A stretch of DNA of 64,000 nucleotides from Mixta theicola (GCF_002895925.1 NZ_NWUO01000001.1:310001-374000), one strand, 5' to 3'; shown: positions 11,731 through 23,740, counted from the stretch's first letter. Numbers and translations: made by a program. Notes: generated by a model from the letters alone, not told the origin.

Positions 11731-12951
11731 TCACGCTTCATTCGGCAGCGACCAGTTTGTTCCCATGATTTGTAACAGTTTATCGGGCCCTTTTTCTACC
11801 CTAACCTGCTCAGCCCCTTGCCAGCGGGCAAAGCGATCGATGGCTTTACGCACGTCGTTCACCAGGCCTGCGCCAACCCTTGTTTTTTCTTCCAGCCACA
11901 AATTTTTAATCTGCAAGCAGCGCTCACGGCGTAACATTTTAGCATCCAGCCTCGCCTTTAATGCGCCACGGTGCAGCAGCGGCAAAGTGAAATAACCATA
12001 ACGACGTTTTGGCTCAGGCGTATAGCACTCCAGCCGATAGTTAAAATCGAAGAGCGCCTGCGCGCGGCGTCGATCCCAGACGACCGGGTCAAAAGGAGAC
12101 AAAATAGCCGTATGGCTGGCCTTAAGCGGTTTTTCCAGCAGCGCCAGCCCCTCATGATGCAGCCACATCTCGCCCATATCTTCTACCGTTACGGGTACGA
12201 CAAAGCCCTCTTCCTGCCAGCGCGCTAACACCTCTTTGAGCGCCACGCGTTTTAGACGGTAATAGTCCGGTAACCACTCGGCGCGAAACAGCCCCAGGCT
12301 ACACGCGCTGTTGCGCAACATCTGTTCCTGCGCGCGTTCTTCGCTAAGCAGATGCAAAGCATCGTCCCATTCCGGTAGCACCCGCTGACGCAGGTCATAA
12401 ATGCGCTGAAAGTTTTGCCGTCCAATAACCATCAGCTCCCCGGCGGTAAACAGGTTTTCCAGGTGTCGCTTATGAGGCTTCCATGACCACCAGCCAGGCT
12501 GATGTCCGGGAGCCGTCGCAAAATCAGCTGAACGTACCGGACCGTGCGCGGCGATATGTTGTAACAGGTGAGCAACTTCATCGGCGTGCTGCGCCATCCA
12601 TTCAGCGTTATATTTCCAGCCCATTTTTTCCGGCTGCAGCATCCGGTGGCGCAATAACGGGTAATCTTCGGCCGGAATAAAACAGGCTTCATGCGCCCAA
12701 TATTCAAACAGGCTGCCTGAAGCCAGCGCCTGCTCCAGCCAGCCTGGGGGATAGTCACCCAGACGACTGAATAAGACCAGGTAAGGGCTACGCGCGACGA
12801 CATGAATGGTATCGATTTGCAGCAGCGACATGCGTCTGATAACCGCCAGCAGATCGCTGTAGGTAGCCTGGCGTTTAGGTGGGTGCAGCAGGCCCTGCGC
12901 GGCAAGATGCAGGTTACGGGCAGTTTGGCGGGAAAGAGAAACGGGTGCCAT
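11731..12951 (-). CDS. ycaQ: DNA interstrand-crosslink glycosylase YcaQ
   Basis: 406 residues (E. coli YcaQ is 410). It belongs to the winged-helix HTH_42 (AlkX/AlkZ-like) family; E. coli YcaQ unhooks nitrogen-mustard-type DNA interstrand crosslinks and removes N7-alkylguanine. The catalytic Q-hydrophobic-D motif is Gln45-Ile46-Asp47 within [15 protein letters not shown]. Other family blocks are [24 protein letters not shown] and [14 protein letters not shown]. The start [16 protein letters not shown] aligns with the E. coli N-terminus. It probably follows lpxK in one transcript (61-bp gap). Confidence 0.94.
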   Translation of the reverse strand: MAPVSLSRQTARNLHLAAQGLLHPPKRQATYSDLLAVIRRMSLLQIDTIHVVARSPYLVLFSRLGDYPPGWLEQALASGSLFEYWAHEACFIPAEDYPLLRHRMLQPEKMGWKYNAEWMAQHADEVAHLLQHIAAHGPVRSADFATAPGHQPGWWSWKPHKRHLENLFTAGELMVIGRQNFQRIYDLRQRVLPEWDDALHLLSEERAQEQMLRNSACSLGLFRAEWLPDYYRLKRVALKEVLARWQEEGFVVPVTVEDMGEMWLHHEGLALLEKPLKASHTAILSPFDPVVWDRRRAQALFDFNYRLECYTPEPKRRYGYFTLPLLHRGALKARLDAKMLRRERCLQIKNLWLEEKTRVGAGLVNDVRKAIDRFARWQGAEQVRVEKGPDKLLQIMGTNWSLPNEA

Positions 12952-13012
12952 CAGCTTTTCCTTTCATTCGGATAGCACCAGTTTAGTGGCTCTGCTCAGT
13001 GCTGTGAAACAG

Positions 13013-13987
13013 CTAGCGGCACAGCGCAATAATTTTTTGCAGTAAAGGTTCAGCAGCCGCGGATAACCGTGCTTCAACCGGCAAATACCACCAGTTGTCA
13101 TGGGCGAAAGCCCGGCACTTCACCGCATCCTTTTCCGTCATGATTAAAGGTTCATTGCCTGGCGTAAGCGCCGCTAAACTCGCTTCGCTGTAGGCCTGAT
13201 GATCGGCAAACGGTACGGCCTGAACAACCTCGACCCCATGCTGACGCAGCGTAGAAAAAAAGCGCGGCGGGTGGCCGATACCCGCCATCGCGATCGCCGG
13301 CGATAAGTCAGACGCCGGACAGCTGGCGCCCGTCCTCAGGTTTATCGCTTCGCCTGGCTGTAGCGCCATCGCAAGCTCGCCTTTCCCGGCCTCTCCGCCG
13401 TTAATAATGATGGCATCAACCTGCTGTAGCCGGCCGGCACGCTCACGCATCGGGCCCGCAGGTAACCACCAGCCGTTGCCAAAGCGCCGTTCGCCATCTA
13501 CCACGACAATTTCTATATCCCGCGCCAAAGCATAATGCTGTAAACCATCATCAGTAACGATCAGATCCAACGGACCGGCGGCGAGCAAGGCTTTAACGGC
13601 GTCACGGCGCACCGGCGCTACTGCAACCGGCGCGCCGGTACGCTGAGCGATCAGTACCGGCTCATCTCCGGCTTCCAGCGTCGAGATCGCGGCGTTCAGC
13701 AGCAGTGGGTAACGATCGGCCTTGCCGCCATAGCCGCGTGAGACCACTCCCACGCGCAGCCCGCGCTGTTGCAGCTGCTCCACCAGCCAGATAACGACCG
13801 GCGTTTTGCCGTTGCCGCCTGCGGTAAGATTCCCCACCACCACCACCGGCACCGGCGCACGCCAGGCATGGCGCAGGCCAAGCCGATAACTAAGCCGAAT
13901 AAGGGTGACGATAAGCCCATACAGCAGGCTGAACGGCAGCAATAGCAGATACAGCGCCGAGCGGCCGCTCCAGATGCGCTCAATCAT
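13013..13987 (-). CDS. lpxK: Tetraacyldisaccharide 4'-kinase LpxK
   Basis: 324 residues (E. coli 328). LpxK phosphorylates the 4' position of the lipid A disaccharide precursor at the inner membrane. An N-terminal hydrophobic segment (residues 11-31, [20 protein letters not shown]) anchors it. The P-loop [12 protein letters not shown] covers residues 51-62. The conserved [12 protein letters not shown] block follows the first domain, and MTEKDAVKC is near the C-terminus. The start codon overlaps the msbA stop (ATGA), giving the conserved msbA-lpxK pair: maker and flipper of lipid A from one message. Confidence 0.97.
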   Translation of the reverse strand: MIERIWSGRSALYLLLLPFSLLYGLIVTLIRLSYRLGLRHAWRAPVPVVVVGNLTAGGNGKTPVVIWLVEQLQQRGLRVGVVSRGYGGKADRYPLLLNAAISTLEAGDEPVLIAQRTGAPVAVAPVRRDAVKALLAAGPLDLIVTDDGLQHYALARDIEIVVVDGERRFGNGWWLPAGPMRERAGRLQQVDAIIINGGEAGKGELAMALQPGEAINLRTGASCPASDLSPAIAMAGIGHPPRFFSTLRQHGVEVVQAVPFADHQAYSEASLAALTPGNEPLIMTEKDAVKCRAFAHDNWWYLPVEARLSAAAEPLLQKIIALCR

Positions 13988-15732
13988 TGACCAAACTGCA
14001 TCTTATGCAGTTGCGCATAGGCGCCCCGCTGGCTAAGCAGTTCATCATGCGTACCGCGCTCAATAATTTGTCCATCTTCAACCACCACGATTTCATCTGC
14101 TTTTTCGATGGTGGACAGGCGATGCGCAATAACCAGCGAGGTGCGGTTTTTCTGCAGTTCGTCCAGCGCTGACTGGATAGCACGCTCAGATTCGGTATCC
14201 AGCGCCGAGGTAGCCTCATCCAGAATCAGGACCGGGCTATCACGCAGCAGAGCGCGGGCGATAGCGATACGCTGACGCTGGCCGCCGGAAAGCAGGACGC
14301 CGTTTTCACCAATAACGGTATCCAGGCCGTTATCCATTTTGCGGATAAAGTCCATGGCATGCGCCATCTCTGCGGCTTGCTCGATCTCTTCCCGGCTGTA
14401 AACCTCGTTGCGCGCGTAGGCGATATTGTTAGCGATGGTATCGTTAAACAGATGGACATTTTGCGAGACCAGCGCGACCTGATTACGCAGGGAACGCAGG
14501 GTATATTCCCGCAGGTCGTGGCCATCCATAAGGATTTCCCCCTGCTGAATATCATAAAAACGCGTCAGCAGGCTGGCGATGGTCGATTTACCCGAGCCGG
14601 ATCGCCCTACCAGCGCCACGGTTTTACCGGCCGGAATGGTCAGATTAATATTACGCAGCGCCGGAACATCGCGCCCAGGGTAGTTGAAGGTGACGTTACG
14701 GAATTCGATTTTCCCTTGCGCCCGTTCAATTTCGCGCGTGCCGGTATCCACTTCCTGTTCGCTATCAAGAATAGAAAACAGCGTCTGACAGGCGGCCATT
14801 CCTCGTTGAAACTGAGCATTAACGTTAGTTAATGATTTCAGCGGACGCATTAGCGCAATCATTGAAGAAAAGACCACGGTAATAGTCCCTGCCGTCAGGG
14901 TATCCATTACGCTGGGAAAGCTGGCGGCATATAGAACAAAAGCCAGGGCCAGAGAAGCGATCAGCTGAATAATAGGATCGGAAATAGACGAAGCGGAAAC
15001 CAGCTTCATTCCCTGATGGCGCATGTGGTTGCTGACTTTATCGAAACGCTTAGCTTCTACATCCTGTCCGCCGAAAATAAGCACCTCTTTGTGCCCTTTC
15101 AACATTTGCTCAGCGCTGGTGGTGACCTGTCCCATACTGTTCTGCATATTTTTACTGATACTGCGGAAACGTTTGGAGACGGTGCGAATAGCCATAGAAA
15201 CAACCGGCGCGAGTACTATCAGGATCAGCGACAGCTGCCAGCTGTAGTAAAACATCATAATGAACAGGCCGATAATCGACGCGCCTTCACGTACTACGGT
15301 GACCAGAGCGCTGGAAGAAGAGGAGGCAACCTGTTCAGAGTCATAGGTTATACGCGACAGCAGCGTCCCGGTAGACTGCTGGTCGAAAAAAGAGACCGGC
15401 ATTCCCATCATATGGGTGAATAAACGGCGACGCATATTCATTACGACATTGCCGGAAACCCATGAAATACAGTAACTTGAAGCATAACTGGTCACGCCGC
15501 GAATCAGCATCAGGCCGATTACGGCCAGCGGCATCCATATTAAGACCGATTTATCGGCCTTACCAAAGCCTTCATCCAGTAAAGGTTTCAGCAATGACAG
15601 CATGAGGGTATCGCCTGCCGCGTTGATAATCAGCGCTACGGCTGCCACAATCAGCCCCGCTTTATGCGGTGCGATCATCGGCCAAAGGCGACGAAAGGTC
15701 TGCCATGTTGAGAGATCTTTATCTTGATGCAT
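13984..15732 (-). CDS. msbA: Lipid A ABC exporter MsbA
   Basis: 582 residues, the same as E. coli MsbA. It is a half-transporter that flips core-lipid A across the inner membrane. Six transmembrane helices occupy roughly residues 20-310. The nucleotide-binding domain follows with Walker [10 protein letters not shown], signature [13 protein letters not shown], Walker [12 protein letters not shown] and switch histidine in IAHRLST. It is coupled to lpxK by a 4-bp overlap and lies 35 bp past comEC. Confidence 0.98.
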   Translation of the reverse strand: MHQDKDLSTWQTFRRLWPMIAPHKAGLIVAAVALIINAAGDTLMLSLLKPLLDEGFGKADKSVLIWMPLAVIGLMLIRGVTSYASSYCISWVSGNVVMNMRRRLFTHMMGMPVSFFDQQSTGTLLSRITYDSEQVASSSSSALVTVVREGASIIGLFIMMFYYSWQLSLILIVLAPVVSMAIRTVSKRFRSISKNMQNSMGQVTTSAEQMLKGHKEVLIFGGQDVEAKRFDKVSNHMRHQGMKLVSASSISDPIIQLIASLALAFVLYAASFPSVMDTLTAGTITVVFSSMIALMRPLKSLTNVNAQFQRGMAACQTLFSILDSEQEVDTGTREIERAQGKIEFRNVTFNYPGRDVPALRNINLTIPAGKTVALVGRSGSGKSTIASLLTRFYDIQQGEILMDGHDLREYTLRSLRNQVALVSQNVHLFNDTIANNIAYARNEVYSREEIEQAAEMAHAMDFIRKMDNGLDTVIGENGVLLSGGQRQRIAIARALLRDSPVLILDEATSALDTESERAIQSALDELQKNRTSLVIAHRLSTIEKADEIVVVEDGQIIERGTHDELLSQRGAYAQLHKMQFGQ

Positions 15733-15767
15733 TATTTAACCAGCTTTGTTTGAAATAGCCGCTTATT

Positions 15768-18029
15768 TTACCTGGATTCATCCGGTACGCCAAACCACTG
15801 ATGATACCAGCGGGACATTATTTGTTCTCTTAACCCCTTGACTTGCCATCCATCACGATAAAACCCTACGCTAAGCTGCCCGGAGCGCGAGGTATCGTGC
15901 CAGTGATAGCCATTTTTACGATAGCGTTCGATAATCCGGGCAGAAGGCAAACGCCAGGCGTTATAACGCGCTACCGAAACAAGCGCTACGCTACCTTTAA
16001 CATTGCGTAGCAGCGCTGCGGTCGATGAGGTTTTACTACCGTGATGCGGTACCTGAATAAGATCGGCCTTTAGCGCTAAACGATCGCGTCGCAGCAACTG
16101 TTTTTCAGCTTCAGCTTCCAAATCGCCCGTTAACAGTACCCGGTAACGGCCATCATCAACCCGCACAACGCAGGAATCATTGTTATTGCCGTGCGTGCTA
16201 ACCGCCGGTGGCCAAAGTACATTAAAGTTCAGCTTTTGCCATTGCCATCGCACTCCCGCAATACAGGGCTGATGGCCTGGCAACGTGAGCGCGCTACGCA
16301 CCACGGCTTCGGGCCAGGCCCGCTGCATATCGGCTAATCCGCCGATATGATCGAGGTGCTGGTGGCTGATAATTATTGTATCCACCGATAGCCCGTGCCA
16401 GTTTAACCATGGCAGCAGGGTTTGTCGGGCAGCGCTTCCTGCTGGCCAGCGGTTGCCGGTGTCATAAACCAGGGCATGTCCGTTACGCGAGATAACCATC
16501 GCCAGCCCATGACCAATATCTAACATATCAAGCCGCCATTCAGGCTCAACGCGGGTGATATGCCACAGCCCAGGCAGACAGCAGGCGGCGATTAACGCTG
16601 CTGGCGCGCGCTGCCACCAGCCCAGGCGAAAAGCGACGAATAATAACCATACGATAAGGCTGGCGATCAGCGCCTCTTTTCCCAGCCATAGCCATCCCTC
16701 CGGCAGGAAAGTTAAGAGATGAAAGGTCAGCGCCAGTGAGCGATCTGCCACCCACCAGAGCGGTAAGGCAAGCCAGCCGGCAGGCATAATCAATGCAAAC
16801 AGCAATGCCGGAACCGTAATAAAAGAGACGATCGGTATGGCCAGCATATTCGCCGGTAGCGATGTCAGACTGACTCCATGAAAGATAAAAATCTGGATGG
16901 GAATGAGGAGCAGCAGCATCCCCAGCTGTAGATGCATTAGCTGTAAAAGCATCCAGCGCTTACGATAGCGCCAGCGCACAGGCAATGGAAACCACTGGAA
17001 CCAAAACAGCAAAATGGCTACCGCCACGACGGAGAGCCAAAAGCTATCCGACAGTATCGCAACGGGATCAATAAACAGGATCCCGCCGAGGCAAACCAGC
17101 CAAATCTGCCAGTTGCTGCAGTTGATCCCCTGAAAGCGCACCAGCGCCCATAATGTTAGCGCGGTCATCGCCCTGACTGCCGGTGGATTGTTACCTGACA
17201 GCCAGCAGTAGGCTGCGGCTACGCTCAGGCTAAACAATAACGGCAACGGATAACGTATACGCCATGTCGGCAGCAAAAACTGTAATCCTCTGGCTGCTAT
17301 CCATCCCAGCGAGGCGGCCAGGCTGATATGCATACCGGAAATCGCCATTAAATGCGCAATACCGGTATCTCTCAGCAGAGCACGTGTTTCAGCGGCAACC
17401 TCTTGTCGATCGCCAAAAAGTAAGGCGGTCATTACGCCATGCCAGGGTAAATGCTGATACTGCTGCTGAGCATAAGACATCAGGCGCTGACGCCATGAGC
17501 AGCCAGTACTGAGCGGGCGGCCAGCCAGCAGCCTGCCCTGTAGCGGGGTATTATTAGCCAGAGCAAAACGCTGAGCATCATAACCCCCTTCATTCAGGCG
17601 CCCGTGCACCGGACGCAAGCGGAGTTTCATTTCCCAACGTTGACCCGCACACCACGTCTCTTCAAATCTACCTGTCATTACGCTGGCATAAACCGGAGGA
17701 AACATCCGCTTATCCTCATGCTCAACTATTTTTACTATCAGCCGCCCTTTATCATGTAAGACCTGGGTGATTTCAGTACGTACTTCAATGGCCCTTGCGG
17801 ATAACTTAACGAGCGGTTCTATGGTCTGGCGTGCGGCCAGTAATGCCCAGACCATTAACATCCCCCCTATTCCCATATAGCGTAATGCCCGCTGCGGCAG
17901 CATGATTGCTACCAGCGCTGCGATGAGTAGATACACAAGGCTATTACGTTCTGGCAGCTGCGATAAAAAGAGTAAGGGAAGCGTCGCAAGCGTGGTTAAT
18001 AAAGCCAGCACAGGGAGAGGATATGGCAT
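15768..18029 (-). CDS. ycaI: ComEC/Rec2-family DNA uptake channel homologue (YcaI)
   Basis: 753 residues (E. coli YcaI 754). It has several N-terminal helices, a central competence domain with about seven further membrane segments (conserved HLMAISGMHISLAASLGW and LSGNNPPAVRAM), and a C-terminal metallo-beta-lactamase-like domain with SHQHLDHIGG and VPHHGSKTSS. In transformable bacteria this protein is the inner-membrane channel for single-stranded DNA. The MBL histidines and aspartate are intact here, so the gene does not look decayed. The start at 18029 has GGATGA upstream. It is probably co-transcribed with msbA-lpxK. Confidence 0.94.
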   Translation of the reverse strand: MPYPLPVLALLTTLATLPLLFLSQLPERNSLVYLLIAALVAIMLPQRALRYMGIGGMLMVWALLAARQTIEPLVKLSARAIEVRTEITQVLHDKGRLIVKIVEHEDKRMFPPVYASVMTGRFEETWCAGQRWEMKLRLRPVHGRLNEGGYDAQRFALANNTPLQGRLLAGRPLSTGCSWRQRLMSYAQQQYQHLPWHGVMTALLFGDRQEVAAETRALLRDTGIAHLMAISGMHISLAASLGWIAARGLQFLLPTWRIRYPLPLLFSLSVAAAYCWLSGNNPPAVRAMTALTLWALVRFQGINCSNWQIWLVCLGGILFIDPVAILSDSFWLSVVAVAILLFWFQWFPLPVRWRYRKRWMLLQLMHLQLGMLLLLIPIQIFIFHGVSLTSLPANMLAIPIVSFITVPALLFALIMPAGWLALPLWWVADRSLALTFHLLTFLPEGWLWLGKEALIASLIVWLLFVAFRLGWWQRAPAALIAACCLPGLWHITRVEPEWRLDMLDIGHGLAMVISRNGHALVYDTGNRWPAGSAARQTLLPWLNWHGLSVDTIIISHQHLDHIGGLADMQRAWPEAVVRSALTLPGHQPCIAGVRWQWQKLNFNVLWPPAVSTHGNNNDSCVVRVDDGRYRVLLTGDLEAEAEKQLLRRDRLALKADLIQVPHHGSKTSSTAALLRNVKGSVALVSVARYNAWRLPSARIIERYRKNGYHWHDTSRSGQLSVGFYRDGWQVKGLREQIMSRWYHQWFGVPDESR

Positions 18030-18186
18030 AGTTTCATCCTTATAAACGAAGGATGAGTATGCCGAATTGATACGCTAAGCGCAGAGGGCTGCTGGCATCG
18101 CCGGAAGCGATGACGCAAAGAGATTTTACTGTTTACAAACGTCGGCGGCTTGCTGTGAGCAGGCGCGCATTAGTTAAATCAGGCGC

Positions 18187-18217
18187 AAAAAAAAAACGAC
18201 ACAAAGTGTCGTTTTTT
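18187..18217 (-). terminator. Intrinsic terminator of ihfB
   Basis: CGACAC and GTGTCG pair around an AAA loop (18197-18211), extended by six A-T pairs on each side. Ten A bases at 18187-18196 become a T run on the minus strand, and six T bases follow on the plus strand, so it can work both ways. It ends the rpsA-ihfB message upstream of comEC. Confidence 0.88.
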
Positions 18218-18235
18218 ATCTGTCGTCATTTTGCC

Positions 18236-18520
18236 TTAGCCGTAAATGTTCGCACGATCGCGCAATTCTTTACCCGGTTTAAAATGTGGAACGTACTTAC
18301 CTTCCAGTTCCACTTTATCGCCAGTTTTAGGGTTGCGACCAACGCGCGGCGCACGGTAATGCAAAGAGAAACTGCCAAACCCCCGGATTTCGATGCGTTC
18401 ACCCTGAGCCAACGTAGTGGCCATATGCTCAAGCATCTCTTTTACCGCATCCTCTACGGCTTTCGCCGGGATATGAGTTTGCTGGGCCGCAAGTCTTTCA
18501 ATAAGTTCTGACTTGGTCAT
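18236..18520 (-). CDS. ihfB: Integration host factor subunit beta
   Basis: 94 residues, identical in length to E. coli IHF-beta. It pairs with IHF-alpha to bend DNA sharply at specific sites in recombination, replication and transcription. The DNA-binding arm and signature [20 protein letters not shown] are intact, including the Pro at the arm tip (APRVGRNP). As in E. coli it follows rpsA. RBS CGGAGG is just before the ATG. Confidence 0.98.
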   Translation of the reverse strand: MTKSELIERLAAQQTHIPAKAVEDAVKEMLEHMATTLAQGERIEIRGFGSFSLHYRAPRVGRNPKTGDKVELEGKYVPHFKPGKELRDRANIYG

Positions 18521-18607
18521 TAGTCCTCCGGTTAATCCCTGTGGGAATGGTCTGACAGCTTGCTACAGGAACCGGGCGCCAAAAGGCAACCCGGAGCCCG
18601 AAGACGA

Positions 18608-20281
18608 TTATTCGCCTTTAGCGGCTTTAAATGCTTCAGCCATAGCGTTAGAGAAGTTGCTTTCTTCCTGTTTGTTATTAACAGTAGCGATAGCATCTTT
18701 TTCGTCAGCTTCGTCTTTAGCACGTACAGACAGGCTTACAACGCGGTTTTTACGATCGACGCCGGTGAATTTAGCTTCAACTTCATCACCCACATTCAGC
18801 ACTTGAGTAGCGTCTTCGATACGGTCACGTGAAGCTTCAGAAGCGCGCAGGTAGCCTTCAACGCCGTCTGCTAATTCAACTGTAGCACCTTTAGCGTCAA
18901 CTGCAGTTACTTTACCAGTAACAATTGCACCTTTCTTGTTCAGAGAGATGTAGTTGTTGAACGGGTCTTCTGCCAGCTGCTTAACGCCCAGGGAGATACG
19001 CTCGCGCTCTGCGTCAACCTGCAGAACCACCGCGGCGATTTCGTCACCTTTTTTGTACTCACGAACCGCTTCTTCGCCAGTCGCGTTCCAGGAGATGTCA
19101 GACAGGTGAACCAGACCGTCGATGCCGCCTTCCAGGCCGATGAAGATACCAAAGTCGGTGATTGACTTGATTTTACCTTCAACACGGTCACCCTTGTTAT
19201 GGGTTTCCGCAAACTGCTGCCACGGGTTGGATTTGCACTGTTTCAGGCCCAGAGAGATACGACGACGTTCTTCGTCAATATCCAGAACCATCACTTCTAC
19301 CACGTCGCCAACGTTAACAACTTTGGACGGATGGATGTTTTTGTTGGTCCAGTCCATTTCAGACACGTGTACCAGGCCTTCAACGCCTTCTTCGATTTCA
19401 ACGAAGCAGCCGTAGTCAGTCAGGTTGGTTACGCGACCGGTCAGTTTAGTCCCTTCCGGATAACGTTTAGCGATAGCTACCCACGGATCTTCGCCCAGCT
19501 GTTTCAGGCCCAGAGATACACGGGTACGCTCGCGATCGAACTTCAGTACCTTAACGGTGATTTCGTCGCCAACATTAACGATTTCGCTCGGATGCTTAAC
19601 GCGTTTCCAGGCCATATCGGTAATGTGCAGCAGGCCGTCAACGCCGCCCAGATCAACGAAGGCGCCGTAGTCAGTGAGGTTCTTAACGATACCTTTGACT
19701 TCCATGCCTTCCTGCAGGTTTTCCAGCAGCTGATCGCGTTCTGCGCTGTTTTCAGATTCGATAACGGCACGACGAGAAACAACAACGTTGTTGCGCTTCT
19801 GATCCAGCTTGATTACTTTGAACTCAAGCTCTTTGCCTTCCAGGTGCAGCGTATCGCGCACCGGACGCACGTCAACCAGGGAACCCGGCAGGAACGCACG
19901 AATACCGTTCAGCTCAACAGTGAAGCCGCCCTTGACTTTGCCGTTGATCACGCCAGTTACAGTTGCAGCTTCTTCGTAAGCTTTTTCCAGCATCAGCCAT
20001 GCTTCGTGACGCTTCGCTTTCTCACGAGACAGCAGGGTTTCACCGAAGCCGTCTTCTACTGCGTCCAGAGCAACGTCAACTTCGTCACCAACCTGGATTT
20101 CAATCTCGCCCTGGGCGTTCTTGAACTGCTCAGCCGGAATGGCAGACTCAGATTTCAGACCGGCGTCAACCAGTACGATATCTTTGTCGATAGCAACAAC
20201 AACACCGCGAACGATGGAACCCGGGCGGGTTTCGATTTCTTTCAGGGATTCTTCAAACAGTTGAGCAAAAGATTCAGTCAT
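18608..20281 (-). CDS. rpsA: 30S ribosomal protein S1
   Basis: 557 residues, same as E. coli. S1 has six S1 (OB-fold) repeats: the first two bind the ribosome (via S2) and the rest bind mRNA. The repeats are visible as [20 protein letters not shown]-like and G.V.G.V..(L/I)TDYG.F(V/I)..... blocks, for example [20 protein letters not shown] and [18 protein letters not shown]. Its start at 20281 follows a 117-bp leader after cmk. In E. coli this leader binds S1 for translational autoregulation; the AT-rich GATAGGTAAATTTAA stretch near the start here is compatible with that. Confidence 0.99.
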   Translation of the reverse strand: MTESFAQLFEESLKEIETRPGSIVRGVVVAIDKDIVLVDAGLKSESAIPAEQFKNAQGEIEIQVGDEVDVALDAVEDGFGETLLSREKAKRHEAWLMLEKAYEEAATVTGVINGKVKGGFTVELNGIRAFLPGSLVDVRPVRDTLHLEGKELEFKVIKLDQKRNNVVVSRRAVIESENSAERDQLLENLQEGMEVKGIVKNLTDYGAFVDLGGVDGLLHITDMAWKRVKHPSEIVNVGDEITVKVLKFDRERTRVSLGLKQLGEDPWVAIAKRYPEGTKLTGRVTNLTDYGCFVEIEEGVEGLVHVSEMDWTNKNIHPSKVVNVGDVVEVMVLDIDEERRRISLGLKQCKSNPWQQFAETHNKGDRVEGKIKSITDFGIFIGLEGGIDGLVHLSDISWNATGEEAVREYKKGDEIAAVVLQVDAERERISLGVKQLAEDPFNNYISLNKKGAIVTGKVTAVDAKGATVELADGVEGYLRASEASRDRIEDATQVLNVGDEVEAKFTGVDRKNRVVSLSVRAKDEADEKDAIATVNNKQEESNFSNAMAEAFKAAKGE

Positions 20282-20398
20282 ATTTAATCTTTAGATAGGT
20301 AAATTTAACGTCCACCTGACTTCCTGCCGGATGGGGTTGTTTAACATGCCTGATGACGTTCCTTATCACCAGGTTATTACATCTGTTCAGCCGCCAGC

Positions 20399-21082
20399 CT
20401 ACGATAATGCCAGCTTTTCACGGGCATAATTGAGCGCGGTATCAATCACCTGCTCAATACTCATGCTGGTTGAATCCAGCACTAGCGCATCTTGCGCGGG
20501 CACCAGCGGTGCGATAGCCCGATTACGGTCGCGCTCGTCGCGCTCCTTTATCTCGGCTAAAAGGCGTTCAAAGTTAACACTAAAGCCCTTTTCCTGCAAC
20601 TGTAGCATACGGCGGTGCGCTCGCTCTTCGGAGCTGGCGTCCAGAAAAATTTTTACTGGCGCATCGGGGAACACCACCGTGCCCATATCGCGGCCGTCGG
20701 CAATCAGGCCGGGCATATCGCGAAACGCGCGTTGACGCCGCAATAAAGCCTCGCGCACCCGTGGAAAAGCCGCCACTTTTGACGCCGTGTTGCTCACTTC
20801 CTGCGTGCGGATTTCACCCGTTACGTCTTCGCCTTCAAGAATGACCGCCATTTCACCATCGGTAGAAATAAAGCGCACATCCAAATGCGCGGCGATAGGC
20901 ACCAGCGCCTCTTCTGATTCGATATCTACCTGATGATGAAGGGCTGCCAGCGCTAATACGCGATAAATAGCACCAGAATCAAGCAGATGCCACTGCAGCG
21001 CCTCAGCCATTGCCTTGCAGAGCGTGCCTTTGCCCGCACCGCTTGGACCATCAATGGTAATTACCGGGGCTGTTGCCGTCAT
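20399..21082 (-). CDS. cmk: (d)CMP kinase
   Basis: 227 residues from ATG 21082 ([20 protein letters not shown]), chosen because it has AGGAGAATAAA upstream and equals E. coli Cmk in length; a 16-residue upstream extension is not supported. It phosphorylates CMP and dCMP to the diphosphates. P-loop GPSGAGKGT spans residues 12-20; the CMP-binding insert and [12 protein letters not shown] follow. It lies just upstream of rpsA, as in E. coli, where part of rpsA transcription comes from the cmk side. Confidence 0.97.
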   Translation of the reverse strand: MTATAPVITIDGPSGAGKGTLCKAMAEALQWHLLDSGAIYRVLALAALHHQVDIESEEALVPIAAHLDVRFISTDGEMAVILEGEDVTGEIRTQEVSNTASKVAAFPRVREALLRRQRAFRDMPGLIADGRDMGTVVFPDAPVKIFLDASSEERAHRRMLQLQEKGFSVNFERLLAEIKERDERDRNRAIAPLVPAQDALVLDSTSMSIEQVIDTALNYAREKLALS

Positions 21083-21288
21083 TTTATTCTCCTGTCGCTG
21101 CTGGTCGTTCTTATGGCTACCTGCATTCATTCACAAGTCGCGGCATATTATACGCTGCAATCATTCAGAACGTTATCTTTAAGCATAGACAGCTGCTAAA
21201 TATTGTTATTTTTAAGAACTTCCGCTAAAAGCTAAAATGACGAAATGCGTTAGCCGTCACGCCTTAAGTCAGCGGTAACGGCGTTTTT

Positions 21289-22575
21289 TCAGGCTAAAGT
21301 ACTGATAGCCGCCAGGCGTTCAAAGTAGTCCGGAAAGGTTTTAGCGGTACATTTCGGATCAAGGATGGTCACGGCTGTATCCGAGAGCGCCACCAGCGAA
21401 AAACACATCGCCATACGGTGATCGTTATAGGTGCCGATGCTCGCCGAAGTAAGGTGCTGCCCAGGCGTTATACGGATAAAGTCATGCCCCTCTTCCACCT
21501 CAGCGCCGACTTTACGCAACTCGGTGGCCATCGCTGACAGCCGATCGGTTTCTTTAACTCTCCAGTTATAAATATTGCGTAATACTGTCGTGCCTTCAGC
21601 AAATAATGCCGCGGTCGCAATGGTCATTGCCGCATCGGGGATATGATTCATATCCAGATCGATAGCGTGTAATTTAGCGTGCGTACAAGCGATATAGTCA
21701 TCGCCCCACTCAATTTTAGCGCCCATTTTTTCCAGCACGTCAGCAAAGCGAATATCGCCCTGTACGCTGTTGCGGCCCACGCCGGTAACGCGCACCGTGC
21801 CGCCTTTTATTGCGGCGGCGGCGAGAAAATAAGACGCAGAAGAGGCATCGCCTTCAACCAGATAGCTGCCGGGTGAGACATAGCGCTGCTGTCCACGGAT
21901 CGAGAAGCGTTGGTAATTATTGTTTTCTACCGTTACGCCAAAGGTATTCATCAGGTGCAGCGTAATATCAATGTAGGGCTTCGATACCAGATCACCTTTA
22001 ATGGCAATATGCGTGTCCTGAGGCGCCAGCGGTGCAGCCATCAGCAGGGCCGTTAAAAACTGGCTTGAGACGCTACCGTCTACGCTAACCTCGCCGCCGG
22101 TAAAACCACCGTGAATGCGTAACGGGGGATAGTCGGCCTGCTCCAGATAATCAATTTGCGCGCCGCCCTGACGCAGCGCATCAACCAGATGACCAATAGG
22201 ACGCTCTTTCATGCGCGGCTCACCGGTCAGAATAATATCATTGCTGGCCAGACAGAGTGCCGCCGCCAGGGGACGCATAGCGGTTCCGGCATTGCCAAGG
22301 AACAGTTCCAGCGCCTTTTCTGCTTTTAGTGGTCCCCCGGTGCCGTTAACTTCACAGACGGTACGATCCGCTGACAGCCTATAGCCGACGCCTAATGCCT
22401 CAAGCGCATTAAGCATATGTTTAACGTCATCGCTGTCCAGGAGATTGGTCAGACGTGTCGTTCCCTGAGCCAGCGCAGCCAGCAGTAAAGCGCGATTAGA
22501 GACGCTTTTTGAGCCAGGCAAGTTTACCGTACCGTCAACGCGGGCTATGGGTTGTAGTGTCAGGGATTCCTGCAT
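21289..22575 (-). CDS. aroA: EPSP synthase (3-phosphoshikimate 1-carboxyvinyltransferase)
   Basis: 428 residues (E. coli 427). It joins phosphoenolpyruvate to shikimate-3-phosphate in the chorismate pathway and is the glyphosate target. The PEP-site motif [17 protein letters not shown] is present with the sensitive-type Gly-Thr-Pro region unchanged (GNAGTAMRP). [15 protein letters not shown] and the C-terminal YNDHRMAM block are intact. It follows serC, with an intercistronic hairpin between them. Confidence 0.98.
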   Translation of the reverse strand: MQESLTLQPIARVDGTVNLPGSKSVSNRALLLAALAQGTTRLTNLLDSDDVKHMLNALEALGVGYRLSADRTVCEVNGTGGPLKAEKALELFLGNAGTAMRPLAAALCLASNDIILTGEPRMKERPIGHLVDALRQGGAQIDYLEQADYPPLRIHGGFTGGEVSVDGSVSSQFLTALLMAAPLAPQDTHIAIKGDLVSKPYIDITLHLMNTFGVTVENNNYQRFSIRGQQRYVSPGSYLVEGDASSASYFLAAAAIKGGTVRVTGVGRNSVQGDIRFADVLEKMGAKIEWGDDYIACTHAKLHAIDLDMNHIPDAAMTIATAALFAEGTTVLRNIYNWRVKETDRLSAMATELRKVGAEVEEGHDFIRITPGQHLTSASIGTYNDHRMAMCFSLVALSDTAVTILDPKCTAKTFPDYFERLAAISTLA

Positions 22576-22605
22576 ATGAAAACTTCTCTCCGTAAAGCCA
22601 GTACA

Positions 22606-22632
22606 ATAAAACCTCGCGCCAGGGCGAGGTTT
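22606..22632 (-). terminator. Intercistronic attenuator between serC and aroA
   Basis: AAACCTCGC (22609-22617) pairs perfectly with GCGAGGTTT (22624-22632) around a six-base loop. Reading on the minus strand it is followed by TTTTATTG, so it has the form of an intrinsic terminator sitting 22 bp past serC and inside the serC-aroA gap. It likely sets aroA below serC. Confidence 0.75.
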
Positions 22633-22654
22633 CTAAACAATATTAAACCGGGAA

Positions 22655-23740
22655 TCAGCCGTGCCGACGTTCAAAATCAACCATAAAATCGGTCAGGGTT
22701 TTTACGCCTTCCAACGGCATAGCGTTATAAATAGAAGCGCGCATACCGCCAACAACGCGATGCCCTTTCAAAGCATGCAGCCCGGCGGCAAAAGATTCTT
22801 CAAGGAAAAGTTTATCCAGCGCGGCATCAGCCAGCTGGAAAGGCACATTCATTCGTGAGCGGTTGCTGACGGCGACATCATTGCGATAGAAATCGCTACG
22901 GTCGATGACCCCATACAGCAAATCGGCCTTGGCCTGATTCGTTTTATCCATTTCGCTGATGCCGCCACGCTCTTTCAGCCATTTAAATACCAGGCCTGAA
23001 AGATACCAGGCAAACGTCGGCGGGGTATTGTACATAGAATCATTTTCCGCCAGCGTTTTATAATTCAGCACCGATGGCAGCGCCTGCTGCGCGTTGCCCA
23101 GCAGATCGTCACGTACGATAACCAACGTCAATCCGGCTGGGCCAATATTTTTCTGCGCTCCGGCATAGATAACACCGTAGCGACTGATATCCAGCGGACG
23201 AGAAAGAATAGTGGAAGAGAGATCGGCCACCACAACTTTATCGCCAAAATCAGGTTGTTCATCAATGGCAAGGCCATCGATAGTTTCATTAGGGCAGAAA
23301 TGGACATAGGCAGCATCGTTGCTCAACGCCCACTCGCGCATAGGCAGTAAAGCGCGCTTGCCATCAACCTGGGTCTTCGCGTCAATCACGTTAGGCGTAC
23401 AGTATTTTTGCGCTTCCTGGATAGCGCTATGCGCCCAATAGCCGCCGTCAATATAGTCTGCGGTTTTTGCCGCGCCCAACAGGTTCATCGGCACCGCAGC
23501 AAACTGCGCGCGTGCGCCGCCCTGACAGAATAAAACTTTATAATTATCGGGGATTTTCAGCAGATCGCGTAAATCTTTTTCTGCTTCTTCTGCCACCTGA
23601 ATGAACTCCTTGCTGCGATGGCTGATTTCCATCACGGAGGTTCCCAGTCCATTCCAGTTGCAAAGCTCTTGTTCTGCACGACGAAGCACTTCTACCGGCA
23701 GCATTGCTGGGCCGGAGCTAAAATTATAAATCTGCGTCAT
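22655..23740 (-). CDS. serC: Phosphoserine/phosphohydroxythreonine aminotransferase
   Basis: 361 residues (E. coli 362). PLP enzyme making 3-phosphoserine for serine synthesis and 4-phosphohydroxythreonine for pyridoxal phosphate synthesis. The PLP lysine is in [12 protein letters not shown]-terminal [12 protein letters not shown] and [14 protein letters not shown] are family hallmarks. The serC-aroA pairing is conserved in enterobacteria. It is divergent from ycaO across a 312-bp gap. Confidence 0.98.
   Translation of the reverse strand: MTQIYNFSSGPAMLPVEVLRRAEQELCNWNGLGTSVMEISHRSKEFIQVAEEAEKDLRDLLKIPDNYKVLFCQGGARAQFAAVPMNLLGAAKTADYIDGGYWAHSAIQEAQKYCTPNVIDAKTQVDGKRALLPMREWALSNDAAYVHFCPNETIDGLAIDEQPDFGDKVVVADLSSTILSRPLDISRYGVIYAGAQKNIGPAGLTLVIVRDDLLGNAQQALPSVLNYKTLAENDSMYNTPPTFAWYLSGLVFKWLKERGGISEMDKTNQAKADLLYGVIDRSDFYRNDVAVSNRSRMNVPFQLADAALDKLFLEESFAAGLHALKGHRVVGGMRASIYNAMPLEGVKTLTDFMVDFERRHG

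Noticed and set aside
15768-18029. comEC homologue as proof of natural competence
   Set aside because: The gene is intact, but it is a core enterobacterial gene and no other competence gene is in this window.
19199-20287. 362-codon open frame on the plus strand opposite rpsA
   Set aside because: It is antisense to the highly expressed, unmistakable rpsA gene and its translation resembles no family; its openness follows from rpsA codon bias.
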